The position numbers and the translations under genes are program-made. 64,000 nt of DNA from Lachnospiraceae bacterium (GTDB taxonomy: Bacteria; Bacillota; Clostridia; Lachnospirales; Lachnospiraceae), in NCBI GenBank assembly GCA_910574745.1, contig CAJTCE010000002.1:1-64000 (forward strand). Direction: 5' to 3'. The notes beneath the pieces were generated by a model. That model was not told where the DNA came from. It searched no databases and worked only from the letters and a program-made list of their open reading frames with translations. This document shows positions 24,907 to 34,395 of this stretch, piece by piece (position 1 is the first letter of the stretch; each line of letters starts with the position of its first letter).

Positions 24907-25080
24907 ATGAAAAGAAAGACACTGATACTGGGGAGCATAGGGGGAGTTCTCTTATTTCTCCTGCTGAAAGATGTATACTGGCTCATACGACTGGGCTGGT
25001 TTCTGGTACTGTCTCCCCTGCTGGGCGCTGTCCTGGCAGTGATTGTGAGCATGTTGATCTTATGGTTTTTATGGAGGTGA
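24907..25080 (+). CDS. Small two-helix membrane protein
   Basis: 57 residues with AAAGGAAA upstream of ATG 24907. Basic start (MKRKT), then two hydrophobic stretches (about 6-20 and 30-55) ending WFLWR. Lies between nuclease and helicase genes with 4 bp to the latter, so it is in the operon. Function unknown; not a holin by any clear mark. Confidence 0.6.
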   Translation: MKRKTLILGSIGGVLLFLLLKDVYWLIRLGWFLVLSPLLGAVLAVIVSMLILWFLWR

Positions 25081-25084
25081 GAGA

Positions 25085-27361
25085 ATGAGTTATATCGGAA
25101 CTTATGACGGGAAGATCTTCCACAACCCGTCAAATAAATTCTGCATTGTCATTGTGAAGACCGCAGATACGTCCATCCCGGAAAAGGCGAGGGATAAAAG
25201 ACGGTATAGGGATCACCTGATCCGTTTCACTGCTGTCGGCTATGAAATCCCCATGACGGATGCCGTGGAGCTGGAACTGGACGGTGAATGGGTAAACGGA
25301 AAATACGGCATGCAGCTTCAGGTGGAGCAGTGGCGCGAGATCGTGCCGAAGACAAAGGAGGGCGTGCTGAGTTACCTGGGTTCCGGTCTGATCAAAGGCA
25401 TCGGGGAAAAGACCGCTGCGGAGATCGTGGCAAAGTTCGGCACAGGCACGCTGGACATACTGGAAAAGCATCCGGAACGGCTTCTGGAGGTCCGGGGGAT
25501 TACGGAAAACAAGCTGGAGGATATCCGGACTTCTTTTGCGGAGAGCCGGATGCTGCGCGACATCATGACACTTCTTGCGCCCTTTAAGCTGACACCAAAG
25601 ACGGCATTGAAGATCTACCAGCATTTTGGGCCGGCCTGTATGGATCTTTTGAAAAAAAGTCCCTTCGAGCTGTGCCGGATACCAGGCTTTGGGTTCCGGC
25701 GGGTGGATGCCATTGTAAGGAAGACGGATAACCGTCCCCGTGATCCCATGCGGATAGGGGGTGCGCTTCACTGTACGCTGGACGAAGCGAAGGGAAAGCA
25801 GGGGCATCTGTTCCTGGAAAGAGAAACTTTGTGCAAGGCGGCCTTTAAGCTGCTGAACGAAAAGATTCCCCTGCCGGAAATGCGTGTGCGGCCGGAGGAA
25901 GTGGAAAAGGAACTGGACGGCATGATTTTAAACGGCTCTGTGGTATCCATGAGAGACAATATCTACCATCCTGCCGTATTTGCACAGGAGGACGAGACTG
26001 CCAGCCGGATTGCAAGGCTGCTGGCGGAGGAAAGGCCGCCGATGAAAGATATTTCTGCTGTCATTGAAACTGTCAGGACAGAACTGGGGCTTCGGACATC
26101 CGGAAAACAGGAATCCGCAGTCAGGACGGCTTTTCTCTACAACCTGTCCATCATCACCGGTTCTCCGGGTACAGGAAAGACAACCGTGCTGAAGATTATT
26201 TTAGAGGTTTACCGAAGGCTCTGGCCGGATAATAAGATCGTCCTTATGGCGCCTACGGGCCGTGCGAGCCGGAGGATGGCGGAAAGCACCGGGTTTGAGG
26301 GGGCATGCACCCTTCACAGCGGGCTTGGCCTTGTCAGCGAAGAGGATGAGGGCAGCCGCAATAGAAAAAAAGACGGCCTGGATGCGGACATGGTGATCGT
26401 GGATGAGTTTTCCATGGTGGATATGTGGCTGGCAGGGAAATTCTTTCCCGCATTGAAAAAAGGGGCGAAGATCATTTTAGTCGGAGACCCGGACCAGCTG
26501 CCCAGCGTAGGAGCGGGAAACGTATTCAAGGAATTGATCCAGTGCGGCCTTGTGCCGGTTACAGTGCTGGATGAAATTTTCCGTCAGGCAAAGGACAGCC
26601 TGATTGCTCACAACGCACGGTTTATCCATGACGGCAATACCAGGCTGTATTACGGAAATGATTTTCAGTTTCTGCTCTGTGACAGTCAGGAAGATGCGGC
26701 AGCGGCTATCATCGAGAGGTACTGCCAGGAAATTGAGAGCAACGGGATTGAGCATGTGCAGATCCTTTCTCCCTTCCGGACAGAAGGGGCGGCGTCTTCA
26801 GACCACCTGAATGCTGCCATCCGGGAGATCGTGAATCCATTCCAGTCAACAGAGGATGAGGTGCGTATCGGCCCGAAGACATTCCGTGTCGGCGACCGTA
26901 TCATGCAGACGAAGAATACTGACAAGGTATCCAACGGAGACCTGGGTTTCATCCGATATATAGATGATACGCCGGACGGGAAACGGATTGGCCTGGAATT
27001 CGGAGAGAACCGCAGCCTGGAATACAGCACGGAGGATCTGGTGAATCTGGATCTTGCATATGCGACCACCATCCATAAGGCCATGGGTTCCGAATATGAT
27101 ATCGTACTGATGCCTATACTGAAGGCACACTATATCATGCTCTATCGGAATCTTCTGTATACCGGAATCACCCGTGCCAGGAAAAAGGTAGTGCTGGCAG
27201 GAGAAAAGAGCGTGCTGTTTATGGCCATACACAAGAATGAGATCAGCAAAAGGAACACCCTTCTGGGAGAACGCATCCGCCTGTATTACAAGGCTTATGC
27301 AAAAAGCGCCGGGATAATTGTGCCGGAGTTCCTGGAAGAAAAACTGAAAGCAGCAGGTTAA
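25085..27361 (+). CDS. RecD2-like ATP-dependent DNA helicase
   Basis: 758 residues, the size of RecD2. The N-terminal third carries an OB-like start and helix-hairpin-helix repeats (GSGLIKGIGEKTAAEIVAKF, RVDAIVRKT); the helicase core has Walker A GSPGTGKTT (from about residue 359), MAPTGRASRRM, Walker B VDEFSMVD, GDPDQLPSVGAG and the C-terminal YATTIHKAMGSEYD, TGITRARKK motifs of superfamily 1B. RecD2 unwinds 5' to 3' and helps forks and recombination. An element copy probably serves its own replication or recombination with YqaJ. Intact. Confidence 0.88.
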   Translation: MSYIGTYDGKIFHNPSNKFCIVIVKTADTSIPEKARDKRRYRDHLIRFTAVGYEIPMTDAVELELDGEWVNGKYGMQLQVEQWREIVPKTKEGVLSYLGSGLIKGIGEKTAAEIVAKFGTGTLDILEKHPERLLEVRGITENKLEDIRTSFAESRMLRDIMTLLAPFKLTPKTALKIYQHFGPACMDLLKKSPFELCRIPGFGFRRVDAIVRKTDNRPRDPMRIGGALHCTLDEAKGKQGHLFLERETLCKAAFKLLNEKIPLPEMRVRPEEVEKELDGMILNGSVVSMRDNIYHPAVFAQEDETASRIARLLAEERPPMKDISAVIETVRTELGLRTSGKQESAVRTAFLYNLSIITGSPGTGKTTVLKIILEVYRRLWPDNKIVLMAPTGRASRRMAESTGFEGACTLHSGLGLVSEEDEGSRNRKKDGLDADMVIVDEFSMVDMWLAGKFFPALKKGAKIILVGDPDQLPSVGAGNVFKELIQCGLVPVTVLDEIFRQAKDSLIAHNARFIHDGNTRLYYGNDFQFLLCDSQEDAAAAIIERYCQEIESNGIEHVQILSPFRTEGAASSDHLNAAIREIVNPFQSTEDEVRIGPKTFRVGDRIMQTKNTDKVSNGDLGFIRYIDDTPDGKRIGLEFGENRSLEYSTEDLVNLDLAYATTIHKAMGSEYDIVLMPILKAHYIMLYRNLLYTGITRARKKVVLAGEKSVLFMAIHKNEISKRNTLLGERIRLYYKAYAKSAGIIVPEFLEEKLKAAG

Positions 27362-27365
27362 AAAT

Positions 27366-27398
27366 GGGATATGGTGCAGAAAATGCACAGGGTATCCC
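27366..27398 (+). terminator. Intercistronic hairpin before the LP-repeat protein gene
   Basis: GGGATA/TATCCC (27366-27371, 27393-27398) with inner GTGCA/TGCAC. A weak T-rich tail (TTATTTATTT) follows, then the ribosome site of the next gene, so it may be a partial terminator or RNA-processing site. Confidence 0.5.
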
Positions 27399-27427
27399 TT
27401 ATTTATTTGATGAAGGGAGTTTTCAAG

Positions 27428-28813
27428 ATGAATAAGAACGAACACACAGCAACAATGTATGAAAGTATTCCCGCAGTGGCAGAGCTGAACAAGGTGCCGG
27501 GCTTTAACCCGCTGAAGCTGCTCCGCCGTGTCATTTCCCCGGATAACGGGGAGACGGTTCTGCAGCTGGACCTTCCCTATAAGAAGTTATGGTTCCGGCT
27601 GGCGAACCCGAAAGGGCGTATCCGGCTCAATGCCCTCCGTATCACGGAGCAGATGGCAATTTACGAGGCACAGGTTTTCCTGGAGCGTACAGACGAGAAC
27701 CCCATAGGCAGCTTTACTTCCAGTTGTACAAAGGAAGAAGCGCCGGGAGGGCATTATATTCAGGCAGCACAGCAGGCGGCTATGGACGAGGCACTGTCAG
27801 ATGCAGGCTTTGGCATCCAGTTTGCCGACGTCAACATGGGGGCGAAAGGGAGCCGTTATGGGAGCAGGATTCCCTTAAATGGGACCGCCCAGGGACATCC
27901 TTTGGCAGCTCCGGCCGGCATGCAGAAGGCATCTGGTGAGGCAGAACAGTCAGCGGGAACGCCTGCCGGAGGTGTGGTCAGGCCATTCCCGACAGCCACG
28001 GATGAAAAAGAATTGCAAAAGCCGGCGCAGGAATCCGGACTGCCTGTTTCAGGCGGTCAGATAGCTGTAAATACCAAAACAGAGGAAAAGAAATCTGTGG
28101 AAAGCAGTCTGCCGCTGCTTGGAACAGGGCAGAAAGCGGAAAAACAGATTCCTGTAACATCTGCTGAGAATGCCAAAACTCATGAAACCATGGAAAATGT
28201 GCAGACAGATAAGGTTCAGGCGCAGACTGCAGACAGCAGCCTTCCAGTGAAATCCCAGGCGGATGTCCGGGAGAACGTACAGGCTGTGAGGGAAGCGGAA
28301 TCACTTCCCATACAGACAGGCACAGAAGTTCTTAAAACGGAAAATATGGGTAACACTCTTCCCGTTTCCGGAAGAAAGAATACGGAAGAAGACACGCAGA
28401 AAGCAGTGCAGGGAATGATGGCACTGTTAGGCGGGCAAAATCTTCCTTCCAGTGAAACAGACCAGGTCAAAGACCAGGCATCAGAAGTACAGAATCTGCC
28501 GGCTGCCGGAGATCCGGCACCAGAGATTCCCCAACTGCCTGTTGCCGGAGCATCGGTACAGGAGAAAACAACGGCCAGATATACCCCTGATATGCCTGTG
28601 GAGGAGATCGTCAAGCTGATGACCTTTGAAGAGGCAGGGCAGGTGGTCGTGGATACGGGCGTCTGCAAGGGCCAGACTATTGCGGAAGTAGCAGAGAGGC
28701 GTCCTCCCAGTCTGAAATTTTATCTGTACGGCGGCTACAAAGGGGATAACAATATTCTCCGGGCGGCGGCACAGATCATGCTGGATTCCCTGGCAGTAAA
28801 GAAAGCCGGGTAA
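27428..28813 (+). CDS. Element protein with conserved ends and a leucine-proline repeat linker
   Basis: 461 residues from ATG 27428 (GAAGGGAG before it). Residues 1-145 are folded and conserved in look (LQLDLPYKKLWFRLANPKGR, AIYEAQVFLERTDENP, QQAAMDEALSDAGFGIQF), reminiscent of single-strand-annealing or Rad52-like element proteins, though I cannot assign it. Residues about 150-390 are low-complexity, with an LP motif roughly every 25-35 residues (GLPVSGG, SLPLLG, SLPVKS, SLPIQT, TLPVSG, NLPSSE, NLPAAG, QLPVAG). The last 70 residues are folded (YTPDMPVEEIVKLMTFEEAG). The repeats may be docking motifs for a partner. Confidence 0.6.
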   Translation: MNKNEHTATMYESIPAVAELNKVPGFNPLKLLRRVISPDNGETVLQLDLPYKKLWFRLANPKGRIRLNALRITEQMAIYEAQVFLERTDENPIGSFTSSCTKEEAPGGHYIQAAQQAAMDEALSDAGFGIQFADVNMGAKGSRYGSRIPLNGTAQGHPLAAPAGMQKASGEAEQSAGTPAGGVVRPFPTATDEKELQKPAQESGLPVSGGQIAVNTKTEEKKSVESSLPLLGTGQKAEKQIPVTSAENAKTHETMENVQTDKVQAQTADSSLPVKSQADVRENVQAVREAESLPIQTGTEVLKTENMGNTLPVSGRKNTEEDTQKAVQGMMALLGGQNLPSSETDQVKDQASEVQNLPAAGDPAPEIPQLPVAGASVQEKTTARYTPDMPVEEIVKLMTFEEAGQVVVDTGVCKGQTIAEVAERRPPSLKFYLYGGYKGDNNILRAAAQIMLDSLAVKKAG

Positions 28814-28878
28814 TGGCGGTACATGGATAACCACAGAAGGGACAGTGAAAGACACTACAGGGAAGGAGGGCACAGACA

Positions 28879-30507
28879 ATGGCCTCGTTTTCAGAAGATT
28901 TCCCGTTCGGGATCATGGATGTGGTGGAACTTCTGCATCTGCATATCCGGCGCAGGCAGACGGACAGCGTTTACACAGACTGTCCGTTCTGCGGCGACCG
29001 GAGAGGAAAGATGAATGTCAATTTTGTAAAGAATGTGTGGCGGTGCAACTACTGCGGTGAACACGGCGGGATGCTGAACCTGTATGCAAGGGTCAACAAT
29101 ACTACCAATTCCGAAGCCTACCGGGAAATCTGTGATGCCCTCCAGGCAGGGGATACTTCCTGGGGATATGGCGGTTCAGAGAATACGGACGCTTATACAG
29201 GGGGGCCGGTAAAGGAATCCCTTACAGGCGGACAGACAGCTATGGGAATCACTCAGTCGGAACGTGCCAGCCTGCAGGAGATACACCAGACTTACTCCCT
29301 GCTGCTTGAAATGCTGTCCCTGAACCCTGCACACCGGGCGCATCTGCGCTCGGAGAAGCGGGGGCTTAGTGACGGGCAGATAGACAGCCTGGGATTTAAG
29401 AGTACCCCGCCCTATTTCTTATGCCGTTCTCTGACGGAAAGGCTGATAAAACAGGGCTGCAAAGTGGAAGGTGTTCCGGGGTTCTATCTCCATGAAGGCG
29501 GATACTGGACACTGAGATTCAGCAGCCGCACGGCAGGAATCCTGATACCGGCTGTCGGTGTTGACGGGCTGATCCGGGGAATGCAGATTCTTTTAGATAA
29601 ACCTTTTAAGGACAAGGATGACCCACCGGAAAAAGCCGGAACGAAATATATCTGGTTCTCTTCCGCGGGAAAGAACATGGGAACCACTTCCGGCAGTCCG
29701 GTACATTTTATTGGAAACCCTTTTGCACGGACCATTTATGTCACAGAAGGGATTCTGAAAGCAGATATTGCCCACTGCCTGCTGAACCGCTCCTTTGTGG
29801 CGATTGCCGGAGCAAACAATGTGCAGCAGCTTGGCCCCCTATTTGCCCTCCTGGCACAGAATGGAACCGAGCTGATCATTGAAGCCCATGACATGGACAA
29901 ATACAGCAATGAAATGATTGCAAAAGGAAGTTCCAAAATTTATCTGCTTGCAAGACAGTATGGAATGGAGTGCCGGCGGCTGACCTGGAATCCCAATTAC
30001 AAAGGGATTGATGACTGGCAGCTGGCGCTCAGAAAGGAAAAACAACAGAAAGAAGGTGAAAAGAAGAATTTACCGGAGGAGCATGCGGTTTTCTGTCCGG
30101 AAGAAAAAGGGTCTGTAGAAAAGTCTGCGGATTCTCCCGGAAAGAAGTGCAGGTTCCGTATTTACCAGCTTGTCTTTGAAGAGGGGCGGGAGACGATCCC
30201 CTTTGCCTTTAAAGGGATTCGGGATCTGCATAAAGCCGGATACGGCCAGCCTCCTGCTTCCGATTATCAGCTGGTATGTGAGTCAGAACTTCTCTTTCCT
30301 GAGCATTGGGAAGAGAAAAAAATCCTGGAACAGATTCTGGATCACTATGGGAATCATATACCGGAAGGTTACCAGGGACGTCCTCTTGCATCCTCGGATG
30401 TGGTGGAATTAGATGATGAGACCGGCCGCCACTATTTTTATGTGGATGGCAGAATATTTGAACCTGTCCGTTTCTCTCCCTTTCTTGCAAAGCCAATGAA
30501 AGGGTAA
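28879..30507 (+). CDS. DNA primase-like protein (CHC2 zinc finger plus Toprim)
   Basis: 542 residues. The zinc finger reads CPFC (Cys35, Cys38) and CNYC (Cys56, Cys59), with the GEHGGMLNLYA block typical of DnaG-type CHC2. From about residue 280 a Toprim-like domain holds YVTEGILKADI (the catalytic Glu) and IEAHDMDKYSNE (the acidic pair), then WNPNYKGIDDWQL. No DnaB-binding C-terminus is evident. It would lay primers for element replication or transfer-strand synthesis. Starts with ATG 28879 after GGAAGGAGG. Intact. Confidence 0.82.
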   Translation: MASFSEDFPFGIMDVVELLHLHIRRRQTDSVYTDCPFCGDRRGKMNVNFVKNVWRCNYCGEHGGMLNLYARVNNTTNSEAYREICDALQAGDTSWGYGGSENTDAYTGGPVKESLTGGQTAMGITQSERASLQEIHQTYSLLLEMLSLNPAHRAHLRSEKRGLSDGQIDSLGFKSTPPYFLCRSLTERLIKQGCKVEGVPGFYLHEGGYWTLRFSSRTAGILIPAVGVDGLIRGMQILLDKPFKDKDDPPEKAGTKYIWFSSAGKNMGTTSGSPVHFIGNPFARTIYVTEGILKADIAHCLLNRSFVAIAGANNVQQLGPLFALLAQNGTELIIEAHDMDKYSNEMIAKGSSKIYLLARQYGMECRRLTWNPNYKGIDDWQLALRKEKQQKEGEKKNLPEEHAVFCPEEKGSVEKSADSPGKKCRFRIYQLVFEEGRETIPFAFKGIRDLHKAGYGQPPASDYQLVCESELLFPEHWEEKKILEQILDHYGNHIPEGYQGRPLASSDVVELDDETGRHYFYVDGRIFEPVRFSPFLAKPMKG

Positions 30508-30525
30508 GAAATGGGCGGCAGGTAT

Positions 30526-30562
30526 GGCATGGAATGGGAACAGCCCGCTCCATGCCGTTTTT
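30526..30562 (+). terminator. Intercistronic terminator-like hairpin before the PcfK-like gene
   Basis: GGCATGGA (30526-30533) pairs with TCCATGCC (30549-30556), followed by GTTTTT and then AAAGGAG of the next gene. Confidence 0.7.
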
Positions 30563-30578
30563 ATGAAAGGAGATTTTT

Positions 30579-31574
30579 ATGGATACTTTTACAAATATGG
30601 GCATGGAAATGAATATAGGAGACAATCCGTTTGAGGAAGACGGATTATTCGGAAGTACTGCGGAAAGAACAGAGGAAGGCGCACTGGACGGATTTCTTCC
30701 GGTAACAGCTTCGGTTTCGGGCAATCCCTTTGAGAGCGGAGCGGAACAGGCCAGTCATTTGCCAGTCCAGGGAGCAGCTGCAGAGACTGTAGTACAGGCG
30801 GAGACGGAAGAAGAAAATACCTGCCCTGAAGAAGATGCAGGAGAAAAAGAGGAGCAGGAAGAAAAAGAAACTGGCTCTACGGATTCCAATATGGAGGAAG
30901 AATCGGAAGATAAAAAACGTGCGGAACATGAGGCGGCAGAGGCCAGGCGCAAAGCAGAATGGGAGGCAAAAGAACAGGAAAAACAGGCGAAAAGGCAGGC
31001 ACAGCTTGACCGAATCAAGGCTATGAACGATGAGGAGCTGACTGCTGAATCCATGAAGAGGGTTAGCACTGATACAGAGAAGCTGACACGCCGCAATATG
31101 AAGGAATGCGTTTCTGAGTATATCCAGACCGCATGCCTGGAAGATGTGGCATTTGCCAAACAGGTCATGCTTCCCCAGAAGAATATGGTTCGCTGTTTCC
31201 AATATATCAACCGGAAAGCTTATGAATATATCCAGGATGAGATAAAAGCATCCGGGATACAGCCGGGGCGGGATACGCCCTGTTATTCCAGCGATATTCC
31301 GGATGACATTTGTTATCACTGGGCCGAAGAATATTTCCGTACCATGGACGTGAAGGAGGATAAAGAGGACGAGGAAGAATTTGTTCCACGGCCTTATGCA
31401 GGGAAGACGGCAGCCGGCTCCAAAGGAAAGAAAACGGTAACAAAAAAAGCTGCGGCTAAAAAACCGGCAGAGAAGAAAACGGAGAAAAAGGAATCTGAAG
31501 ATAACGGGCAGATATCCTTTATGGAACAGCTTTCTCTTGAAGGTATGCTGACGCCGGAAAAAAAGGCAGGATGA
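30579..31574 (+). CDS. PcfK-like protein
   Basis: 331 residues. The N-terminal 100 are acidic and disordered with an Asn-Pro-Phe motif twice (DNPFEED, GNPFES); then a charged helix (AEARRKAEWEAKEQEKQAKR), the conserved middle (LTRRNMKECVSEYIQTACLE, then YINRKAYEYIQDEIK and DICYHWAEEYF), a Lys/Ala-rich linker (about 275-310) and a short ISFMEQLSLEGML end. The middle and end fit PcfK of enterococcal pheromone-responsive conjugative plasmids; its molecular role is unknown. The downstream PcfJ-like gene matches the usual partner. Confidence 0.75.
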   Translation: MDTFTNMGMEMNIGDNPFEEDGLFGSTAERTEEGALDGFLPVTASVSGNPFESGAEQASHLPVQGAAAETVVQAETEEENTCPEEDAGEKEEQEEKETGSTDSNMEEESEDKKRAEHEAAEARRKAEWEAKEQEKQAKRQAQLDRIKAMNDEELTAESMKRVSTDTEKLTRRNMKECVSEYIQTACLEDVAFAKQVMLPQKNMVRCFQYINRKAYEYIQDEIKASGIQPGRDTPCYSSDIPDDICYHWAEEYFRTMDVKEDKEDEEEFVPRPYAGKTAAGSKGKKTVTKKAAAKKPAEKKTEKKESEDNGQISFMEQLSLEGMLTPEKKAG

Positions 31575-31599
31575 ATATAGTTTCATGGAGGTGAAAAAG

Positions 31600-32148
31600 A
31601 TGATAGCATATAAAGGCTTTAAACCCGGCCTTATCTGCCTGGGGTATCAATTTGTTATGGGCCTTAACAAAACGGAAAAAGCAAACTGCCGTAAAAATGG
31701 TTTTCATTGTGCAGAAAATCCTCTGGATTGTCTTACTTATTATTCCAATATGAATCAGGCAGAATACTATATCGTAAATGCCGGAGGAGATATGGATGAG
31801 GATGGGGATGATACCAAAATCTCCTGTACAGAGTTGACGATACTGAAAAAGCTGACAAAAGAGGATTTCTTTCTTCACAGTCTCGCTTTTATGGCAGACC
31901 ATCCGCTGCGGGAATGGAGCTGCCATGTATCAAGGGATAAAGCAGAGGCATCCGCCGGATATGCCGTGGTGAGAGGAATCGCCCCGGTAGCCAGCGGTAA
32001 AAAAGGAGACATCCTTGCTTTTGCTAAGGAAGATCCGGTGAATGGGCATATTATTCAGATTGCGCTGGCGCAGGTAGACGGCAAAAAAGTTCTGCCGGAT
32101 ACATGGTACGGCACAGATCTGACAGAGAGGCAGGTGGCTTTGATATGA
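31600..32148 (+). CDS. Phage/element protein of unknown function (DUF7666-like)
   Basis: 182 residues from ATG 31600, with GGAGGTG 8 bp upstream (the ATG at 31585 lies inside that site). AYKGFKPGLICLGYQF, then NGFHCAENPLDCLTYY is a pattern seen in many phage-encoded proteins; the rest is mixed alpha/beta with a long stretch of charged residues. The role is unknown. The stop overlaps the PcfJ-like start (ATGA), so the two are translationally coupled. The family name is from memory and moderate in certainty. Confidence 0.6.
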   Translation: MIAYKGFKPGLICLGYQFVMGLNKTEKANCRKNGFHCAENPLDCLTYYSNMNQAEYYIVNAGGDMDEDGDDTKISCTELTILKKLTKEDFFLHSLAFMADHPLREWSCHVSRDKAEASAGYAVVRGIAPVASGKKGDILAFAKEDPVNGHIIQIALAQVDGKKVLPDTWYGTDLTERQVALI

Positions 32149-34340
32149 GAAAAAAGGAATTGTTAAAATTGCGGACACTGAATGCCACATCAAAAATGAT
32201 GCAGATGGCAGATTTGGATTTACCGCAGCGCACAGTGCAGCGCTATTGGAACGGTGAGCGTGTTCATATATCCTACCAATGCGGGCTGTATATGCGTTGT
32301 CAGGTCTTAAATAGCTTCATGAAAGTGGCTTTTTTCCTTACGGAACACATGAGAACGGGAGGAAGAATGCCAGTTTATGAATTGTATATTGACAAAGAAA
32401 AAGGAGAATTTCTCACGTATGACCGGATTGCACAAAAATGGCTTACGGCCAAACTTGATATGATTCCCTGGCCAGGGTATGTATATTATTCTGAGAAAAA
32501 ATGGATCAGTCCACAAGGATATGAACTGATTAAAAAGTATCTCGGTGTTGAGCATGGCGGCTATCAGGGGCTGTTGGAGTATCAGTTGAAGGTTCGTGCA
32601 GACGAGTTGAAGCGGCGCCATAAAAGAGAAACTGATCCATGGGATCTTGACCTGGAACAGACGCCGGAGCTGCCAAAAGACTGGGAACGCTGGGTAAACA
32701 AGGTTGGGATTACAGAAAATTATATGTTCTATCAGTACAGCAGGAAAGGAGCAAAAACCGGATATTGTACATTTTGTGAAAAAGAGGTGGATATAAAAAA
32801 TCCACGTCATAATAAAATCGGGCACTGTCCACGGTGCCGTCACAAGGTTATATACAAATCTATTGGAAAGGCCGGCACAGTTATGACGGAATATCATCCT
32901 ATGTATCTGATGCAGAGATGTGAGGATGGATTCATGCTTCGGGAATTTAGAGGATATAGAAAATATCGGAAAGGAGAGTATGAAAATCCGGAATGCAGCA
33001 GCTGGGAAGTGCGAAGAGCTCTTTATGACCATAATGCAGAGCCACGGAATGCCTATTACTGGGGAGATTATAAACATTCGGAAACCAGGTGGATCTGTAC
33101 TGATTTCTGTAGTCCAAACTGGTATGGAAATGGGAATGGGCGGGTATATGGAAAAACCCTTCCTTCACTTGGAAAAAAAGAGTTACGCTGTACGGGAATC
33201 ATAGAAGCCCTTCAGGACAATAAGAACATGGACCCGGAAAAATATTTTGCAGTATTTGACAGGATACCTCAGCTGGAACAGCTGGCAAAGGCTCATCTGC
33301 CTGCTTTGGTATCGGAATGTATGGGTAATTACTATCATTTTAAAGAAGCATTTAAGAATCCAAGATCCAAAAGCCTGTTGAAGCTTTTGGGAATAGATTC
33401 CCAGCAGTTAAAGCGGCTTAGGGAAAACAGGGGCAGACGTCAGTTTTTGACATGGCTTCAATATGAGAAGGTTACCGGAAAATGTCTGCCGGATGAGGTG
33501 GTTTCCTGGTTCTGCAAAGAAAAAATTGTACCGGATAAACTGCGGTTTATAACAGATAGGATGAGCATTGTGCAGATCTATAATTACATAAGGCGTCAGA
33601 TGTGTGAAAACCGTATGAAAAGTGATCAGGTACTTACTACATGGGCCGATTATCTTTCTATGGCCTGTCGCCTGAAAATGGATACCAATGACGCGATCAT
33701 CTATCGTGTACGGAGACTGCGCCAGCGGCATGATGAACTTGTAAAGCTCTGCGGACAGAAGGAGCTTGCAATCAGGGCTGGAGAAATTCTGGAAAAATAT
33801 CCGCATATTGAGGACATTTATCAGGAAGTCAGAGCAATCTATGGGTATGCAGGAGAAGATTATACGGTTATCGTTCCTTCCCGGATTGAAGAAATCATGA
33901 ATGAAGGAGAAAAACTCCATCATTGTGTGGGGAGCAGTGACCGGTATTGGGAACGCATTGAAAGAAATGAAAGCTATGTGCTGTTTCTTCGCAGGACATC
34001 TGATCTGGACACTTCATATTATACGCTGGAGATTGAACCGGATGGAACTGTAAGGCAGAAACGGACTATGTATGACAGACAAAAGGAGGATATCAAAGAC
34101 GCAGAAAAATTCCTGCAGGAGTGGCAGAAGGTAATTTCCAAAAGAATCACCTCCAAAGAAAGAGGGCTTGCAGAAAAAAGCCGTATCCTGCGGAATCAGG
34201 AATTTACACAAATGCGGGAAAATCAGATTGTTATCAATACAGGTGACCTTAGAGGCCAGCTTTTAGTTGACGTATTGATGGCAGATTTGATGGAGAACAA
34301 AGAGGAACTTGCGGAAACTGTTTTACCGGCGGCCGCATAA
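32145..34340 (+). CDS. PcfJ-like protein
   Basis: 731 residues. A central zinc ribbon (CTFC near residue 208 and CPRC near 228) follows an N-terminal alpha-helical region; the C-terminal PcfJ domain (about 570-690) carries the conserved EGEKLHHCVGSSDRYWERI and TSYYTLEIEPDGTVRQKR. PcfJ-domain proteins are frequent in conjugative plasmids and phages of Firmicutes next to PcfK; function unproven. The HHC and the following Tyr/Arg residues look like an enzyme centre, but this is inference. Overlaps the previous gene by 4 bp. Confidence 0.78.
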   Translation: MRKKELLKLRTLNATSKMMQMADLDLPQRTVQRYWNGERVHISYQCGLYMRCQVLNSFMKVAFFLTEHMRTGGRMPVYELYIDKEKGEFLTYDRIAQKWLTAKLDMIPWPGYVYYSEKKWISPQGYELIKKYLGVEHGGYQGLLEYQLKVRADELKRRHKRETDPWDLDLEQTPELPKDWERWVNKVGITENYMFYQYSRKGAKTGYCTFCEKEVDIKNPRHNKIGHCPRCRHKVIYKSIGKAGTVMTEYHPMYLMQRCEDGFMLREFRGYRKYRKGEYENPECSSWEVRRALYDHNAEPRNAYYWGDYKHSETRWICTDFCSPNWYGNGNGRVYGKTLPSLGKKELRCTGIIEALQDNKNMDPEKYFAVFDRIPQLEQLAKAHLPALVSECMGNYYHFKEAFKNPRSKSLLKLLGIDSQQLKRLRENRGRRQFLTWLQYEKVTGKCLPDEVVSWFCKEKIVPDKLRFITDRMSIVQIYNYIRRQMCENRMKSDQVLTTWADYLSMACRLKMDTNDAIIYRVRRLRQRHDELVKLCGQKELAIRAGEILEKYPHIEDIYQEVRAIYGYAGEDYTVIVPSRIEEIMNEGEKLHHCVGSSDRYWERIERNESYVLFLRRTSDLDTSYYTLEIEPDGTVRQKRTMYDRQKEDIKDAEKFLQEWQKVISKRITSKERGLAEKSRILRNQEFTQMRENQIVINTGDLRGQLLVDVLMADLMENKEELAETVLPAAA

Positions 34341-34350
34341 TAAATACTGG

Positions 34351-34382
34351 CAGGATGTCTTATCGGCATCCTGTCTTTTTTA
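34351..34382 (+). terminator. Terminator after the PcfJ-like gene
   Basis: CAGGATG (34351-34357) with CATCCTG (34367-34373) and a T-rich tail, immediately ahead of AAGGAGG for the next gene. Confidence 0.75.
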
Positions 34383-34395
34383 CAAGGAGGACTAT

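Noticed and set aside
30645-31586. A 313-codon open frame on the minus strand
   Set aside because: It lies fully opposite the PcfK-like gene, is Phe/Leu/Cys-rich as expected of an antisense of Lys/Glu-rich coding sequence, and has no ribosome site.
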